Assembly: GCA_964588705.1 (NCBI GenBank)
Contig: CAZPQV010000029.1
Coordinates: 1-24,497 of the forward strand
Direction: 5' to 3'
DNA length: 24,497 bases
DNA from: CAZPQV01 sp964588705
Lineage (GTDB): Bacteria > Bacteroidota > Bacteroidia > Flavobacteriales > Weeksellaceae
Shown here: piece after piece, positions 1 through 6,530 of the stretch
Layout: each line of letters begins with the position of its first letter
Position numbering within the stretch: position 1 is the stretch's first letter
Position numbers and translations under genes: made by a program
The notes under the pieces: model-generated
Seen by the model: the letters and a program-made list of their open reading frames with translations, nothing else
Databases searched by the model: none
Told to the model about the DNA's origin: nothing

Positions 1-34
1 TTACTATCAAAAAAACGTAATATAATGTCTTCAT
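1..34 (-). CDS. Possible 5' end of a gene running off the left edge
   Basis: On the minus strand an ATG at 34-32 opens a frame that stays open to the edge and reads MKTLYYVFLIV. This could be the hydrophobic beginning of a signal peptide or membrane segment. It lies about 44 bases beyond the palindromic element at 78-276, in the same direction as the hypothetical gene at 285-893, so it could be the next gene of a cassette array. Eleven codons are too few to identify anything, and the frame could be chance. No family is proposed. Confidence 0.3.
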   Translation of the reverse strand, partial: MKTLYYVFLIV

Positions 35-77
35 TTCAATATCTTTATTTGGTTTAATTCTGCCTTCTAAAATGTCA

Positions 78-276
78 GCTAACGGGAAACGGCTTTGCGA
101 AGGCGGGGCTTTTACACCTGAAATTTCTACTAAAAGCCGCTCTAAGCAAAAACCATTTTCGTTTTTTCAAAATTACAAAAAATAAAAAAACGAAATGGTT
201 TTTTGCGGCGAAAAGAGCGAAAATCTTCACCGCAAGGGAACTTCACCCCCGCTTTTGCAAAACCCATGTTATGTGC
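78..276 (-). repeat. Long imperfect palindrome, attC-like recombination site
   Basis: This is a ~200 bp nested inverted repeat. The outer arms are GCTAAC (78-83) and GTTATGTGC (268-276). Next inward are TTTGCGAAGGCGGGG (from 94) and CCCCCGCTTTTGCAAA (246-261), which pair with two mismatches. The innermost arms, 148-167 and 184-204 (core AACCATTTTCG / CGAAATGGTT), pair along about 20 bp with one bulge around a 16-base loop. Read on the minus strand it begins with a ..ATAAC box and ends with GTTAGC, and it lies directly 3' of the gene at 285-893. That is the layout of an integron attC site (RYYYAAC ... GTTRRRY). It is longer than most attC sites, the core boxes deviate from consensus, and no integrase is visible, so the assignment is an inference. 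Confidence 0.5.
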
Positions 277-277
277 A
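266..277 (-). repeat. Cassette boundary repeat, 3' copy
   Basis: ATGTTATGTGCA at 266-277 is the exact reverse complement of TGCACATAACAT at 887-898. The two 12-base copies bracket the hypothetical minus-strand gene. This copy is also the right outer arm of the palindrome at 78-276. Confidence 0.6.
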
Positions 278-284
278 GTACATA

Positions 285-893
285 TTAATCGAACAATTCT
301 TCAATGTCATTATTATATCCTTTTTCTATAAGTTTTTGAAATTCAATTCTATCATTAAGATATGGATTTTCAATGATTAGTAATTGATGTAAATTTTCAA
401 TATAAATATCGTTAATTTTTAAATCTTCAATAAATCGCATAATTGCAGATAGTGTGATTTTTTCAAAATATTTTAAGTTTAATGTTGGTTGATTGTTGTG
501 TTGTATATCTTTAAAAAATAAATTTTTTATATCAGATGATCCAACACCTGTCGCTTTTGGAAAAATCTGATGCATTAATCCATTTCTGATAAAAAGTAGT
601 ACAAAGTTTTTTCGATTATTAATTTTGTCAAAGTATTTTGACTTAAGAAAGAGTTTCAAATTTTCAGTTCCTTTTGGGTCAAAATTTTTGTTTATTGCTG
701 CATCGAATAATAAACCAAAATAATCATTTATTGAAAACAGAAATTGTGCATAAGGAATTTGAGTTTCAGGGTTTGAATTCAAATGGGGAATCGTTAAATT
801 AATTCGACTTAAATGTTGATTTATGTATTTTTTAAATACTAAATCTCTCTTTGGTTCATTCATTTGATGTACTGCTGTCGTTGTATTGCACAT
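285..893 (-). CDS. Hypothetical protein with HEPN-like RX4H motif, cassette-borne
   Basis: The protein has 202 residues from the ATG at 893, or 192 from a second in-frame ATG at 863 (MNEPKRD). The first ATG lies inside the boundary repeat, in GTTATGTGC, so either start is possible. I do not recognise a named family. The sequence looks mostly alpha-helical. Residues 97-109 read FVLLFIRNGLMHQ, giving R103-x4-H108; this arginine-histidine spacing after a hydrophobic helix is the signature of HEPN domains, many of which are RNases in toxin-antitoxin or phage-defence systems. No signal peptide or membrane segment is seen. The codons are visibly more AT-rich than those of the housekeeping genes to the right, consistent with transfer. 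It stands alone between the attC-like element and hemN, with no partner antitoxin next to it. A nuclease role is inferred from one motif only. Confidence 0.65.
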   Translation of the reverse strand: MCNTTTAVHQMNEPKRDLVFKKYINQHLSRINLTIPHLNSNPETQIPYAQFLFSINDYFGLLFDAAINKNFDPKGTENLKLFLKSKYFDKINNRKNFVLLFIRNGLMHQIFPKATGVGSSDIKNLFFKDIQHNNQPTLNLKYFEKITLSAIMRFIEDLKINDIYIENLHQLLIIENPYLNDRIEFQKLIEKGYNNDIEELFD

Positions 894-898
894 AACAT
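887..898 (+). repeat. Cassette boundary repeat, 5' copy
   Basis: TGCACATAACAT at 887-898 mirrors the copy at 266-277. On the minus strand it reads ATGTTATGTGCA, and the GTTATGT within it resembles the G/TTRRRY crossover box of attC sites. The first candidate start codon of the neighbouring gene falls within it. Confidence 0.55.
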
Positions 899-900
899 TG

Positions 901-908
901 TAAATATA
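901..908 (-). promoter_or_regulatory. Candidate -7 box for the cassette gene
   Basis: On the minus strand these bases read TATATTTA, one mismatch from the Bacteroidota -7 consensus TAnnTTTG. The box ends only seven bases before the ATG at 893, so initiation there would give an almost leaderless message, or a ~30-base leader to the ATG at 863. A perfect inverted repeat, TATACGCA-T-TGCGTATA (905-921), overlaps its upstream side and could be an operator. Confidence 0.35.
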
Positions 909-921
909 CGCATTGCGTATA

Positions 922-1062
922 AATAAACTTTATGCAATTTCGTAAATCCAATCAATGATTTATTTATTCTATTTGTAATCAATATATTAATGTTTTAAGT
1001 TGTTGGTTTTGCGAGATTATTCAGTAATTTTCTTAACTGAACATCCTTCAAAAAAGTCCGTC
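922..1062. other. AT-rich non-coding stretch before hemN
   Basis: No open frame, RNA gene or strong hairpin is visible between the small palindrome at 905-921 and the heptad repeats that begin at 1063. It separates the accessory patch from the housekeeping genes. Confidence 0.5.
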
Positions 1063-1090
1063 TTTCAACTTTCAATTCTCAACTCTCAAT
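1063..1090 (+). repeat. Heptanucleotide tandem repeat upstream of hemN
   Basis: There are four consecutive 7-base units: TTTCAAC, TTTCAAT, TCTCAAC and TCTCAAT (consensus TYTCAAY). The array ends eight bases before the hemN -7 box and occupies the place where a -33 element would lie. Similar heptads occur at 9084-9106, 9521-9548 and 11023-11064. Confidence 0.75.
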
Positions 1091-1097
1091 TATTTCC

Positions 1098-1105
1098 TAC
1101 TTTTG
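1098..1105 (+). promoter_or_regulatory. hemN promoter, -7 box
   Basis: TACTTTTG matches TAnnTTTG exactly. The hemN ATG begins four bases after the box, so the transcript should be leaderless or nearly so. No TTTG -33 element is present; heptad repeats fill that region. Confidence 0.6.
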
Positions 1106-1109
1106 CAGT

Positions 1110-2471
1110 ATGAATAAATCACTCATTGATAAATATAATATTCCGGGGCCGCGTTATACCTCTTATCCAACGGTTCCGTTTTGGGACGACAGTAGTTTTT
1201 CGCCGGAGCTTTGGAAAAATTCGGTTATCAGAAGTTTTAATGAAAGTAATGATGCAGAGGGAATTTCCATATACATTCATCTCCCGTTCTGTGAACAGTT
1301 GTGTACGTTTTGTGCCTGCCACAAACGAATTACGAAGCAGCATTCGGTAGAAACGCCATATCTGGAAAGTGTACTAAAAGAATGGGATTTGTACGTGCAA
1401 CTATTCGATTCTAAGCCAAAAATTAAGGAGTTGCATTTGGGTGGAGGAACACCTACATTTTTCTCACCGGAAAACTTACGAATCCTTTTGGAAGGTATTT
1501 TTGCGAAAGCTGAAATTGCAGAAAATCCGGAGTTTTCTTTTGAAGGACACCCGAATAATACCAGAAAGGAACATCTTCAAACTCTTTATGACTTAGGGTT
1601 CAGAAGATGCAGTTTTGGCGTTCAGGATTACGATCTGCAAGTGCAGAAAGCCATCAACAGAATTCAGCCTTTCGAAAATGTAGAAAGGGTAACGAATTGG
1701 GCCCGCGAAATTGGCTATACCAGTATTTCCCACGATTTGGTTTTTGGTTTGCCGTTTCATACCTGGGAAAAACAGGAGTTTACCATCCGTAAAACTCTTG
1801 AGCTGAAACCCGACCGTCTTGCATTTTATTCCTACGCGCACGTGCCATGGATAAAAGGCGTTGGGCAAAGAGGTTTTGATGAAAACGACCTTCCAAGCGG
1901 TGAAGAAAAACGAAAACTTTACGAAAACGGAAAACAGCTTTTGGAAGAACTCGGTTACAAAGAAGTGGGAATGGATCATTTCTCGCTGGAGCACGACGAC
2001 CTTTACCAAAGTATGCTGAACGGAAATATCCACCGGAATTTTATGGGATATTCATCCAGCAAAACCCAGCTGATGATCGGTTTGGGAATGAGCGCCATTT
2101 CCGATTCGTGGTATGCTTTTGCGCAGAACGAAAAAACGGTGGAAGAGTATCAGAAAAGAGTGGAAGAAGGCATCATTCCGGTGTTCCGCGGACATATTCT
2201 GAATGAAGAAGATTTAATTATCCGTCAGCATATTCTGAATTTAATGTGCCGTTTGGAAACTTCTTGGGACGCTCAAAACTATGTTCCGGAAATTGCTGAA
2301 TCCATTGAAAAACTGAAAGAAATGGAGGAAGACGGTTTGGTGGAAATCTCCGAAAATCAGATTAAAATCACAGAAAAGGGAAGAGCGTTCACCAGAAATG
2401 TAGCAATGACTTTCGACCTAAGAATGCTGAGAAATCAGCCGGAAACGAGAATTTTCTCGATGACAGTTTGA
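1110..2471 (+). CDS. hemN: Oxygen-independent coproporphyrinogen III oxidase (radical SAM)
   Basis: HemN converts coproporphyrinogen III to protoporphyrinogen IX without oxygen, using S-adenosylmethionine and a [4Fe-4S] cluster in the cytoplasm. The protein has 453 residues, about the length of E. coli HemN. The N-terminal PGPRYTSYPT block is typical. The cluster motif CEQLCTFCAC gives C61, C65 and C68 plus the extra C70 that marks true HemN, in contrast to the HemW-like relatives. GGGTP at 111-115 is the SAM-binding glycine motif, and the C-terminal HemN domain covers roughly 340-440. The ATG at 1110 follows a perfect -7 box by four bases and matches the usual family N-terminus. The gene stands alone, with a strong terminator ~190 bases downstream. 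Confidence 0.95.
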   Translation: MNKSLIDKYNIPGPRYTSYPTVPFWDDSSFSPELWKNSVIRSFNESNDAEGISIYIHLPFCEQLCTFCACHKRITKQHSVETPYLESVLKEWDLYVQLFDSKPKIKELHLGGGTPTFFSPENLRILLEGIFAKAEIAENPEFSFEGHPNNTRKEHLQTLYDLGFRRCSFGVQDYDLQVQKAINRIQPFENVERVTNWAREIGYTSISHDLVFGLPFHTWEKQEFTIRKTLELKPDRLAFYSYAHVPWIKGVGQRGFDENDLPSGEEKRKLYENGKQLLEELGYKEVGMDHFSLEHDDLYQSMLNGNIHRNFMGYSSSKTQLMIGLGMSAISDSWYAFAQNEKTVEEYQKRVEEGIIPVFRGHILNEEDLIIRQHILNLMCRLETSWDAQNYVPEIAESIEKLKEMEEDGLVEISENQIKITEKGRAFTRNVAMTFDLRMLRNQPETRIFSMTV

Positions 2472-2512
2472 TTTTTGCTGAAAGATAAAAGAACTGAGAA
2501 GCGAAAGAAAAA

Positions 2513-2627
2513 TCACTAGAAATAAATGTCTTATAACTTTTAATAGCACAGTTTATAAGTTAAGATTAAAAGTTTTTAGTGAGCAAAGAAATAATTCGCA
2601 GGCAAATCTGATTAAGCGAAGGCTTAA
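2513..2627. repeat. Structured non-coding segment between hemN and secDF
   Basis: TCACTA (2513-2518) pairs with TAGTGA (2577-2582). Inside it AACTTTTAAT (2535-2544) pairs perfectly with ATTAAAAGTT (2565-2574). Just beyond is a separate hairpin, TTAAGC-GAAG-GCTTAA (2612-2627). No open frame is visible. It may be a structured 3' UTR of hemN or the remnant of a small repeat element. Confidence 0.4.
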
Positions 2628-2664
2628 AACTACTCGAAAGTCACTTTAAAAAAGAGATAAACAA

Positions 2665-2690
2665 AAATCCTGAAAATTTCAGGATTTTTT
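2665..2690 (+). terminator. Terminator after hemN
   Basis: AAATCCTGAAA (2665-2675) and TTTCAGGATTT (2677-2687) form an 11 bp inverted repeat followed by T residues to 2690. An A-run on the other side means it could act in both directions. It closes the hemN unit. Confidence 0.8.
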
Positions 2691-2795
2691 CATTTTTACA
2701 AAAAAGGTTAATATTATGAACTTCAAATGCTTTAAAAGTTTCATTATTGTTGAAAAATCTAATATTAAAAAATTCTTAATTCAATTGTAAATCAT

Positions 2796-2803
2796 TATAT
2801 TTG
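2796..2803 (+). promoter_or_regulatory. secDF promoter, -7 box
   Basis: TATATTTG matches the -7 consensus exactly. It lies 26 bases before the secDF ATG and downstream of the hemN terminator, so secDF has its own promoter. No clear -33 TTTG is seen at normal spacing. Confidence 0.6.
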
Positions 2804-2829
2804 CCGCCTAAATTTAATGTTGTTTAATA

Positions 2830-5751
2830 ATGCAAGGAAAAGGATTTATTACGCTTATTGCAATTATCTTAGGGCTTATATGCCTTAACGAACTTTTACC
2901 AACTTGGTATGCAAGTAAGATCGAAAATCAGGCAACTGCCTTATCTAAAGGTGATGAAGCAAAATACCAAAAAGAATTAGCAAGACTTTCGAAGGACACT
3001 CTTAATCTTGGTTTCACGAAACTTTACTATTCCAAAGCGAAGGAAAAAGAAATGAAACAAGGTCTTGACCTGAAGGGAGGGATTAACGTTCTTCTTGAAA
3101 TCAACCAAAGAGACCTGGTAAACAATCTTACCAACTATTCTACAAACCCTGTACTTATCGAAGCTTTAGACAGAACAGATTTGGCACAGAGAAATTCAAC
3201 AAGAAACTATATTGATAATTTCTTTGATGAATTTGCTAAGGTAAACCAGGAAAAAGGAACGAATCTGAAGTTAGCAGATCCTGAAATTTTCGGGAATCCT
3301 AACCTTACAGACATTAAATTTAATTCTACTGACGAAGAGGTAAAGAAAATTATCTCCAACAGAATTGAACTTTCTACAGGAACGGCTTACGAAGTTATCA
3401 GAACCCGTATCGATAAAATGGGTGTTGTGCAGCCGAACGTACAGAGAGTCCCTGGAACAGGAAGAATTTCTGTGGAAATGCCGGGGATGAAAGACATCGA
3501 CAGAGTGAAGAAAATGCTTGCAACATCAGCAAAACTTCAGTTCTGGGAAGTGCAGCAAATTCAGGAGGTGTTCCCTTACATTCAGCAGCTTAATACTTTG
3601 GTTGCAGCAAAAGGGGATTCCATGGGAGTTGCAAAAACTATTGTTGCAGACAAACTTTTCAACGTAGAAAACCTTTTAAGCGGAAGCAGTGTTGGACAGG
3701 TAAAACTTTCGGACACGGCTGCTGTAAACAAAATTCTAAACAGTAAGATTGCAAAAGACGCACGTCCTGCAAACTTAAAATATACTCAGTTTCTTTGGGG
3801 TTATAAGCCGGAAACTTCTACTCCGGATGAATTGACACTTTATGCAATCCGTGGTAATATCAGCCAGAAAGCACCCGTTGACGGCGCTGTAGAATCTGCC
3901 AACATCAGCTATGATGAGTTGGGAAGAATTGTGGTTGATATGCAGATGGACTCAAAAGGAGCAAAAGAATGGAGAACCATGACGGAGAAAAACGTTGGGA
4001 AACCGGTTGCCGTTACTTTGGATAATGTAGTTTATACCGCACCAAACGTAAACGAGCCAATACCGAACGGTAGAACTCAGATTTCCGGACAGTTCTCTCA
4101 GCAGGAAGCACAGGATCTTGTAAACGTTCTTGGCGCAGGTAAACTTCCGGCAGGAGCAAAAATTGTGCAGGCAGAAGTTGTAGGGCCATCACTTGGTGCC
4201 GAATCTGTAAAAGCAGGTTTCTATTCATTCCTGATCGCATTCGCAGTAATGATTGTTTATATGCTTCTTTACTACGGTGGAGCCGGTATTTACGCGATTA
4301 TTGCACTTCTCATCAACTTATTTTATCTGATGGGAATAATGGACTCTGTGGATGCTACGCTTACACTTCCGGGTATTGCCGGGGTGGTGCTGTCCATGGC
4401 GATGTCCATCGACGCGAACGTAATTGTTTATGAACGGACGAAAGAAGAACTCTTCGCCGGTAAAAATATTAAAGAAGCATATAACGAAGGTTTCAACTTC
4501 TCGCTTTCTGCGATTATCGACGGTAACGTAACGTCTTTCCTTACAGCAATCGTGCTTTATGTTTTCGGAACAGGACCGATTAAAGGTTTCGCGGTTACTT
4601 TAGGTATCGGTATTTTGATGTCGATGTTTACCTGTGTACTTTTAACCAGGGTAATGATCTTCAGCAGACTATCAAAAGGAAAAGGACTTTCTGTATGGAC
4701 GCCGCTTTCTAAAAATATCTTTAGAAATGCATGGTTCGATTTCATCGGAAAGAGAAAATATGCTTATATCTTCTCAGCAATTTTAACGATTGTTTGTCTT
4801 GCATCAATCTTTACAAGCGGATTTAAATATGGAGTTGACTTTAACGGTGGTAGAAGTTATGTGGTAAGATTTGATAAACCGGTAAATTCTCAGGATGCGG
4901 ATGAAAGTCTTCAGAAGCAGTTTGTTCTTCAGGACGGTTCACAGAGTGCAATGGATGTTAAAACATTCGGTACAACCAACCAGCTGAAAATTACAACCGA
5001 CTACAGAGTAAACGAAGAAAGTCTTGAAGCAGACCAGGATGTTGAAGCAAAACTTTTCGCCGGTCTTAAGACTTTCCTTCCAAAAGATGCTAATATCAGA
5101 GATTTTAAAGGATCTGGAGACGACGATACTTATGGAATTATCAACTCTGTAAAAGTAGGGCCTACCGTTGCAGATGATATTAAGAAAGGTGGAGCATTAG
5201 CCTTAATTATTGCTTTGATCGGTATTTTCCTTTATATCTTATTCCGATTCAAGAGATGGCAGTTCTCAACCGGTGCAATTGCATCGTTGGTTCACGACTC
5301 CATTGTGATTCTGGGAGCATATTCACTTCTTAAAAATGTGATGCCGTTCTCCATGGAAATCAACCAGGATTTCATCGCAGCGATTCTTACGGTATTGGGT
5401 TACTCCATCAACGACACCGTAATTATCTTCGACCGTATCCGTGAATACTTACAGGAAAAGAGAGCATTTTCGCTCGAAAAACTGTTCAACGATTCCATTT
5501 CAACGACGTTGGGTAGAACGTTCAACACGGCATTTATGACCTTCCTTGTAATCCTTATGATCTTCATCTTCGGTGGTGAAAACTTAAGAGGATTTATGTT
5601 TGCGATGCTGATTGGTGTTGGTTTTGGTACCTATTCAACGTGGTTCATCGCTTCGGCGGTTTCTTACGACTTACTTAAAAAGAAAGGCGTAGAAAAAGCA
5701 GCTGAAGGTTTCAAAGAACACAAGCCAAAGAAGAAAGAAATTTCAAGATAA
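2830..5751 (+). CDS. secDF: Fused protein translocase subunit SecDF
   Basis: SecDF is the membrane motor that uses the proton gradient to pull proteins from the SecYEG channel on the periplasmic side. The 973 residues comprise a full SecD (about 1-640) joined to SecF (about 650-960), the fusion normal in Bacteroidota. A membrane helix lies at 5-22, the SecD motif GLDLKGG at 78-84, and a large periplasmic P1 region runs to about 455, followed by the SecD helices. The conserved D528 sits in SIDANVIVYERTKEE. In SecF, SINDTVIIFDR carries D862, and R896 lies 34 residues later, the same spacing as the D637/R671 pair of Thermus SecDF. These residues are needed for proton conduction, so the protein should be functional. 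The C-terminus is lysine-rich. The gene is monocistronic by its own promoter and terminator. Confidence 0.96.
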   Translation: MQGKGFITLIAIILGLICLNELLPTWYASKIENQATALSKGDEAKYQKELARLSKDTLNLGFTKLYYSKAKEKEMKQGLDLKGGINVLLEINQRDLVNNLTNYSTNPVLIEALDRTDLAQRNSTRNYIDNFFDEFAKVNQEKGTNLKLADPEIFGNPNLTDIKFNSTDEEVKKIISNRIELSTGTAYEVIRTRIDKMGVVQPNVQRVPGTGRISVEMPGMKDIDRVKKMLATSAKLQFWEVQQIQEVFPYIQQLNTLVAAKGDSMGVAKTIVADKLFNVENLLSGSSVGQVKLSDTAAVNKILNSKIAKDARPANLKYTQFLWGYKPETSTPDELTLYAIRGNISQKAPVDGAVESANISYDELGRIVVDMQMDSKGAKEWRTMTEKNVGKPVAVTLDNVVYTAPNVNEPIPNGRTQISGQFSQQEAQDLVNVLGAGKLPAGAKIVQAEVVGPSLGAESVKAGFYSFLIAFAVMIVYMLLYYGGAGIYAIIALLINLFYLMGIMDSVDATLTLPGIAGVVLSMAMSIDANVIVYERTKEELFAGKNIKEAYNEGFNFSLSAIIDGNVTSFLTAIVLYVFGTGPIKGFAVTLGIGILMSMFTCVLLTRVMIFSRLSKGKGLSVWTPLSKNIFRNAWFDFIGKRKYAYIFSAILTIVCLASIFTSGFKYGVDFNGGRSYVVRFDKPVNSQDADESLQKQFVLQDGSQSAMDVKTFGTTNQLKITTDYRVNEESLEADQDVEAKLFAGLKTFLPKDANIRDFKGSGDDDTYGIINSVKVGPTVADDIKKGGALALIIALIGIFLYILFRFKRWQFSTGAIASLVHDSIVILGAYSLLKNVMPFSMEINQDFIAAILTVLGYSINDTVIIFDRIREYLQEKRAFSLEKLFNDSISTTLGRTFNTAFMTFLVILMIFIFGGENLRGFMFAMLIGVGFGTYSTWFIASAVSYDLLKKKGVEKAAEGFKEHKPKKKEISR

Positions 5752-5767
5752 ATTTAAACTGAAAATG

Positions 5768-5793
5768 TCCCGCAGATGCGGGATATTTTTTTT
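5768..5793 (+). terminator. Terminator after secDF
   Basis: TCCCGC (5768-5773) and GCGGGA (5778-5783) make a GC-rich stem with loop AGAT, followed by eight T residues (5786-5793) starting 17 bases past the secDF stop codon. Confidence 0.88.
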
Positions 5794-5848
5794 GATGAAT
5801 TACGCTCCGTAAAGCACAAATTTAATTAGGAATTGAGCTAATAATTTT

Positions 5849-5856
5849 TATATTTG
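5849..5856 (+). promoter_or_regulatory. Promoter of the DUF151 gene, -7 box
   Basis: TATATTTG matches the consensus. The ATG at 5860 starts three bases after it, implying a leaderless transcript. The box also rules out an apparent upstream TTG start at 5854, which lies inside it. Confidence 0.6.
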
Positions 5857-5859
5857 TGT

Positions 5860-6468
5860 ATGGATTATAAACAACTCATTATAAGGGGGATTTCTTATAG
5901 TCAAACGCAGTCTGGGGCGTATGCACTGTTGCTGGAGCACGAGGAGACTTCCGTAAAACTTCCTGTGGTAATAGGCAATTTCGAGGCACAGTCTATTTCA
6001 TTGGGCTTGGAGAAGGATATTCGACCACCAAGACCGCTAACTCACGATCTTTTTTCGCAGTTTGTAAAGTCTGTTAATTACGAGATGGTTTCTGTAATTA
6101 TATATCAGATTATCGATGGTGTATTTTTCTCAAATATCAATTTCAAAAACAAAGAAACCGGCGAAGAGCTGGTGATGGATGCCAGAACTTCCGATGCTGT
6201 GGCAATGGCTGTAAGATTCGATGCACCGATTTATACTACAGAACAGGTGTTGAATGAAGCCGGAATATTGCTCGAACTCGAAGAACCAAATAAAGAAACC
6301 GGAAATGAAGATGATGATGAACCGGGCGCAATCGAAACCGGAAACCTCTCCAATCTCAGTATGGAAGAACTTCAGTCGCTTTTGGATCAGGCCGTGAAAG
6401 AAGAGGATTTTGATACCGCATTGGAACTTCAGGAAGAAATCAAAAGAAGGAAAAAGAAAATCGATTAA
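5860..6468 (+). CDS. DUF151 bifunctional-nuclease-family protein with C-terminal UVR motif
   Basis: The protein has 202 residues. Residues 1-135 form the DUF151 (BFN) domain: MDYKQLIIRGISYS, then KLPVVIGNFEAQSISLGLE, RPLTHDLF and a terminal DARTSDAVAMAVR block, all hallmarks of the family. An acidic linker (about 147-155) leads to a UvrB/UvrC-type motif near 160-195 (MEELQSLLDQAVKEEDFDTA), a short helical hairpin used for protein contacts. This two-domain form is common in Bacteroidota. Plant BFN proteins have reported DNase and RNase activity, and bacterial members are usually uncharacterised. The start is taken as the ATG at 5860 because the TTG further upstream lies within the promoter box. 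It is followed by the nucleoside transporter gene with no terminator between, so the two are probably co-transcribed. Confidence 0.85.
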   Translation: MDYKQLIIRGISYSQTQSGAYALLLEHEETSVKLPVVIGNFEAQSISLGLEKDIRPPRPLTHDLFSQFVKSVNYEMVSVIIYQIIDGVFFSNINFKNKETGEELVMDARTSDAVAMAVRFDAPIYTTEQVLNEAGILLELEEPNKETGNEDDDEPGAIETGNLSNLSMEELQSLLDQAVKEEDFDTALELQEEIKRRKKKID

Positions 6469-6530
6469 TTTAAAATTACCGTAAGCCGCGTGCTGAAAGC
6501 ATACCGAAAGATTGATTAATTTAAAATTAC
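6463..6530 (+). repeat. 17-bp direct repeat across the DUF151 stop and the transporter start
   Basis: GATTAATTTAAAATTAC occurs at 6463-6479, covering the stop codon of the upstream gene, and again at 6514-6530, covering the first codons of the transporter. ACCGTAAG (6478-6485) and CTTACGGT (6533-6540) form an inverted repeat at the same joint. The transporter has no ATG start here. The pattern suggests a local duplication or rearrangement, or less likely an assembly artefact. Confidence 0.7.

Noticed and set aside
148..204. Inner hairpin at 148-204 as an ordinary terminator
   Set aside because: The stem is embedded in a much longer symmetrical structure with outer core boxes, which a terminator does not explain.
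195..380. Small plus-strand open frame, 61 residues
   Set aside because: It runs across the palindrome and antisense into the hypothetical gene; the composition is low in complexity and there is no promoter or family resemblance.
5854..5862. Earlier TTG start for the DUF151 gene
   Set aside because: The TTG is part of the TATATTTG promoter box; the ATG at 5860 matches the family N-terminus.
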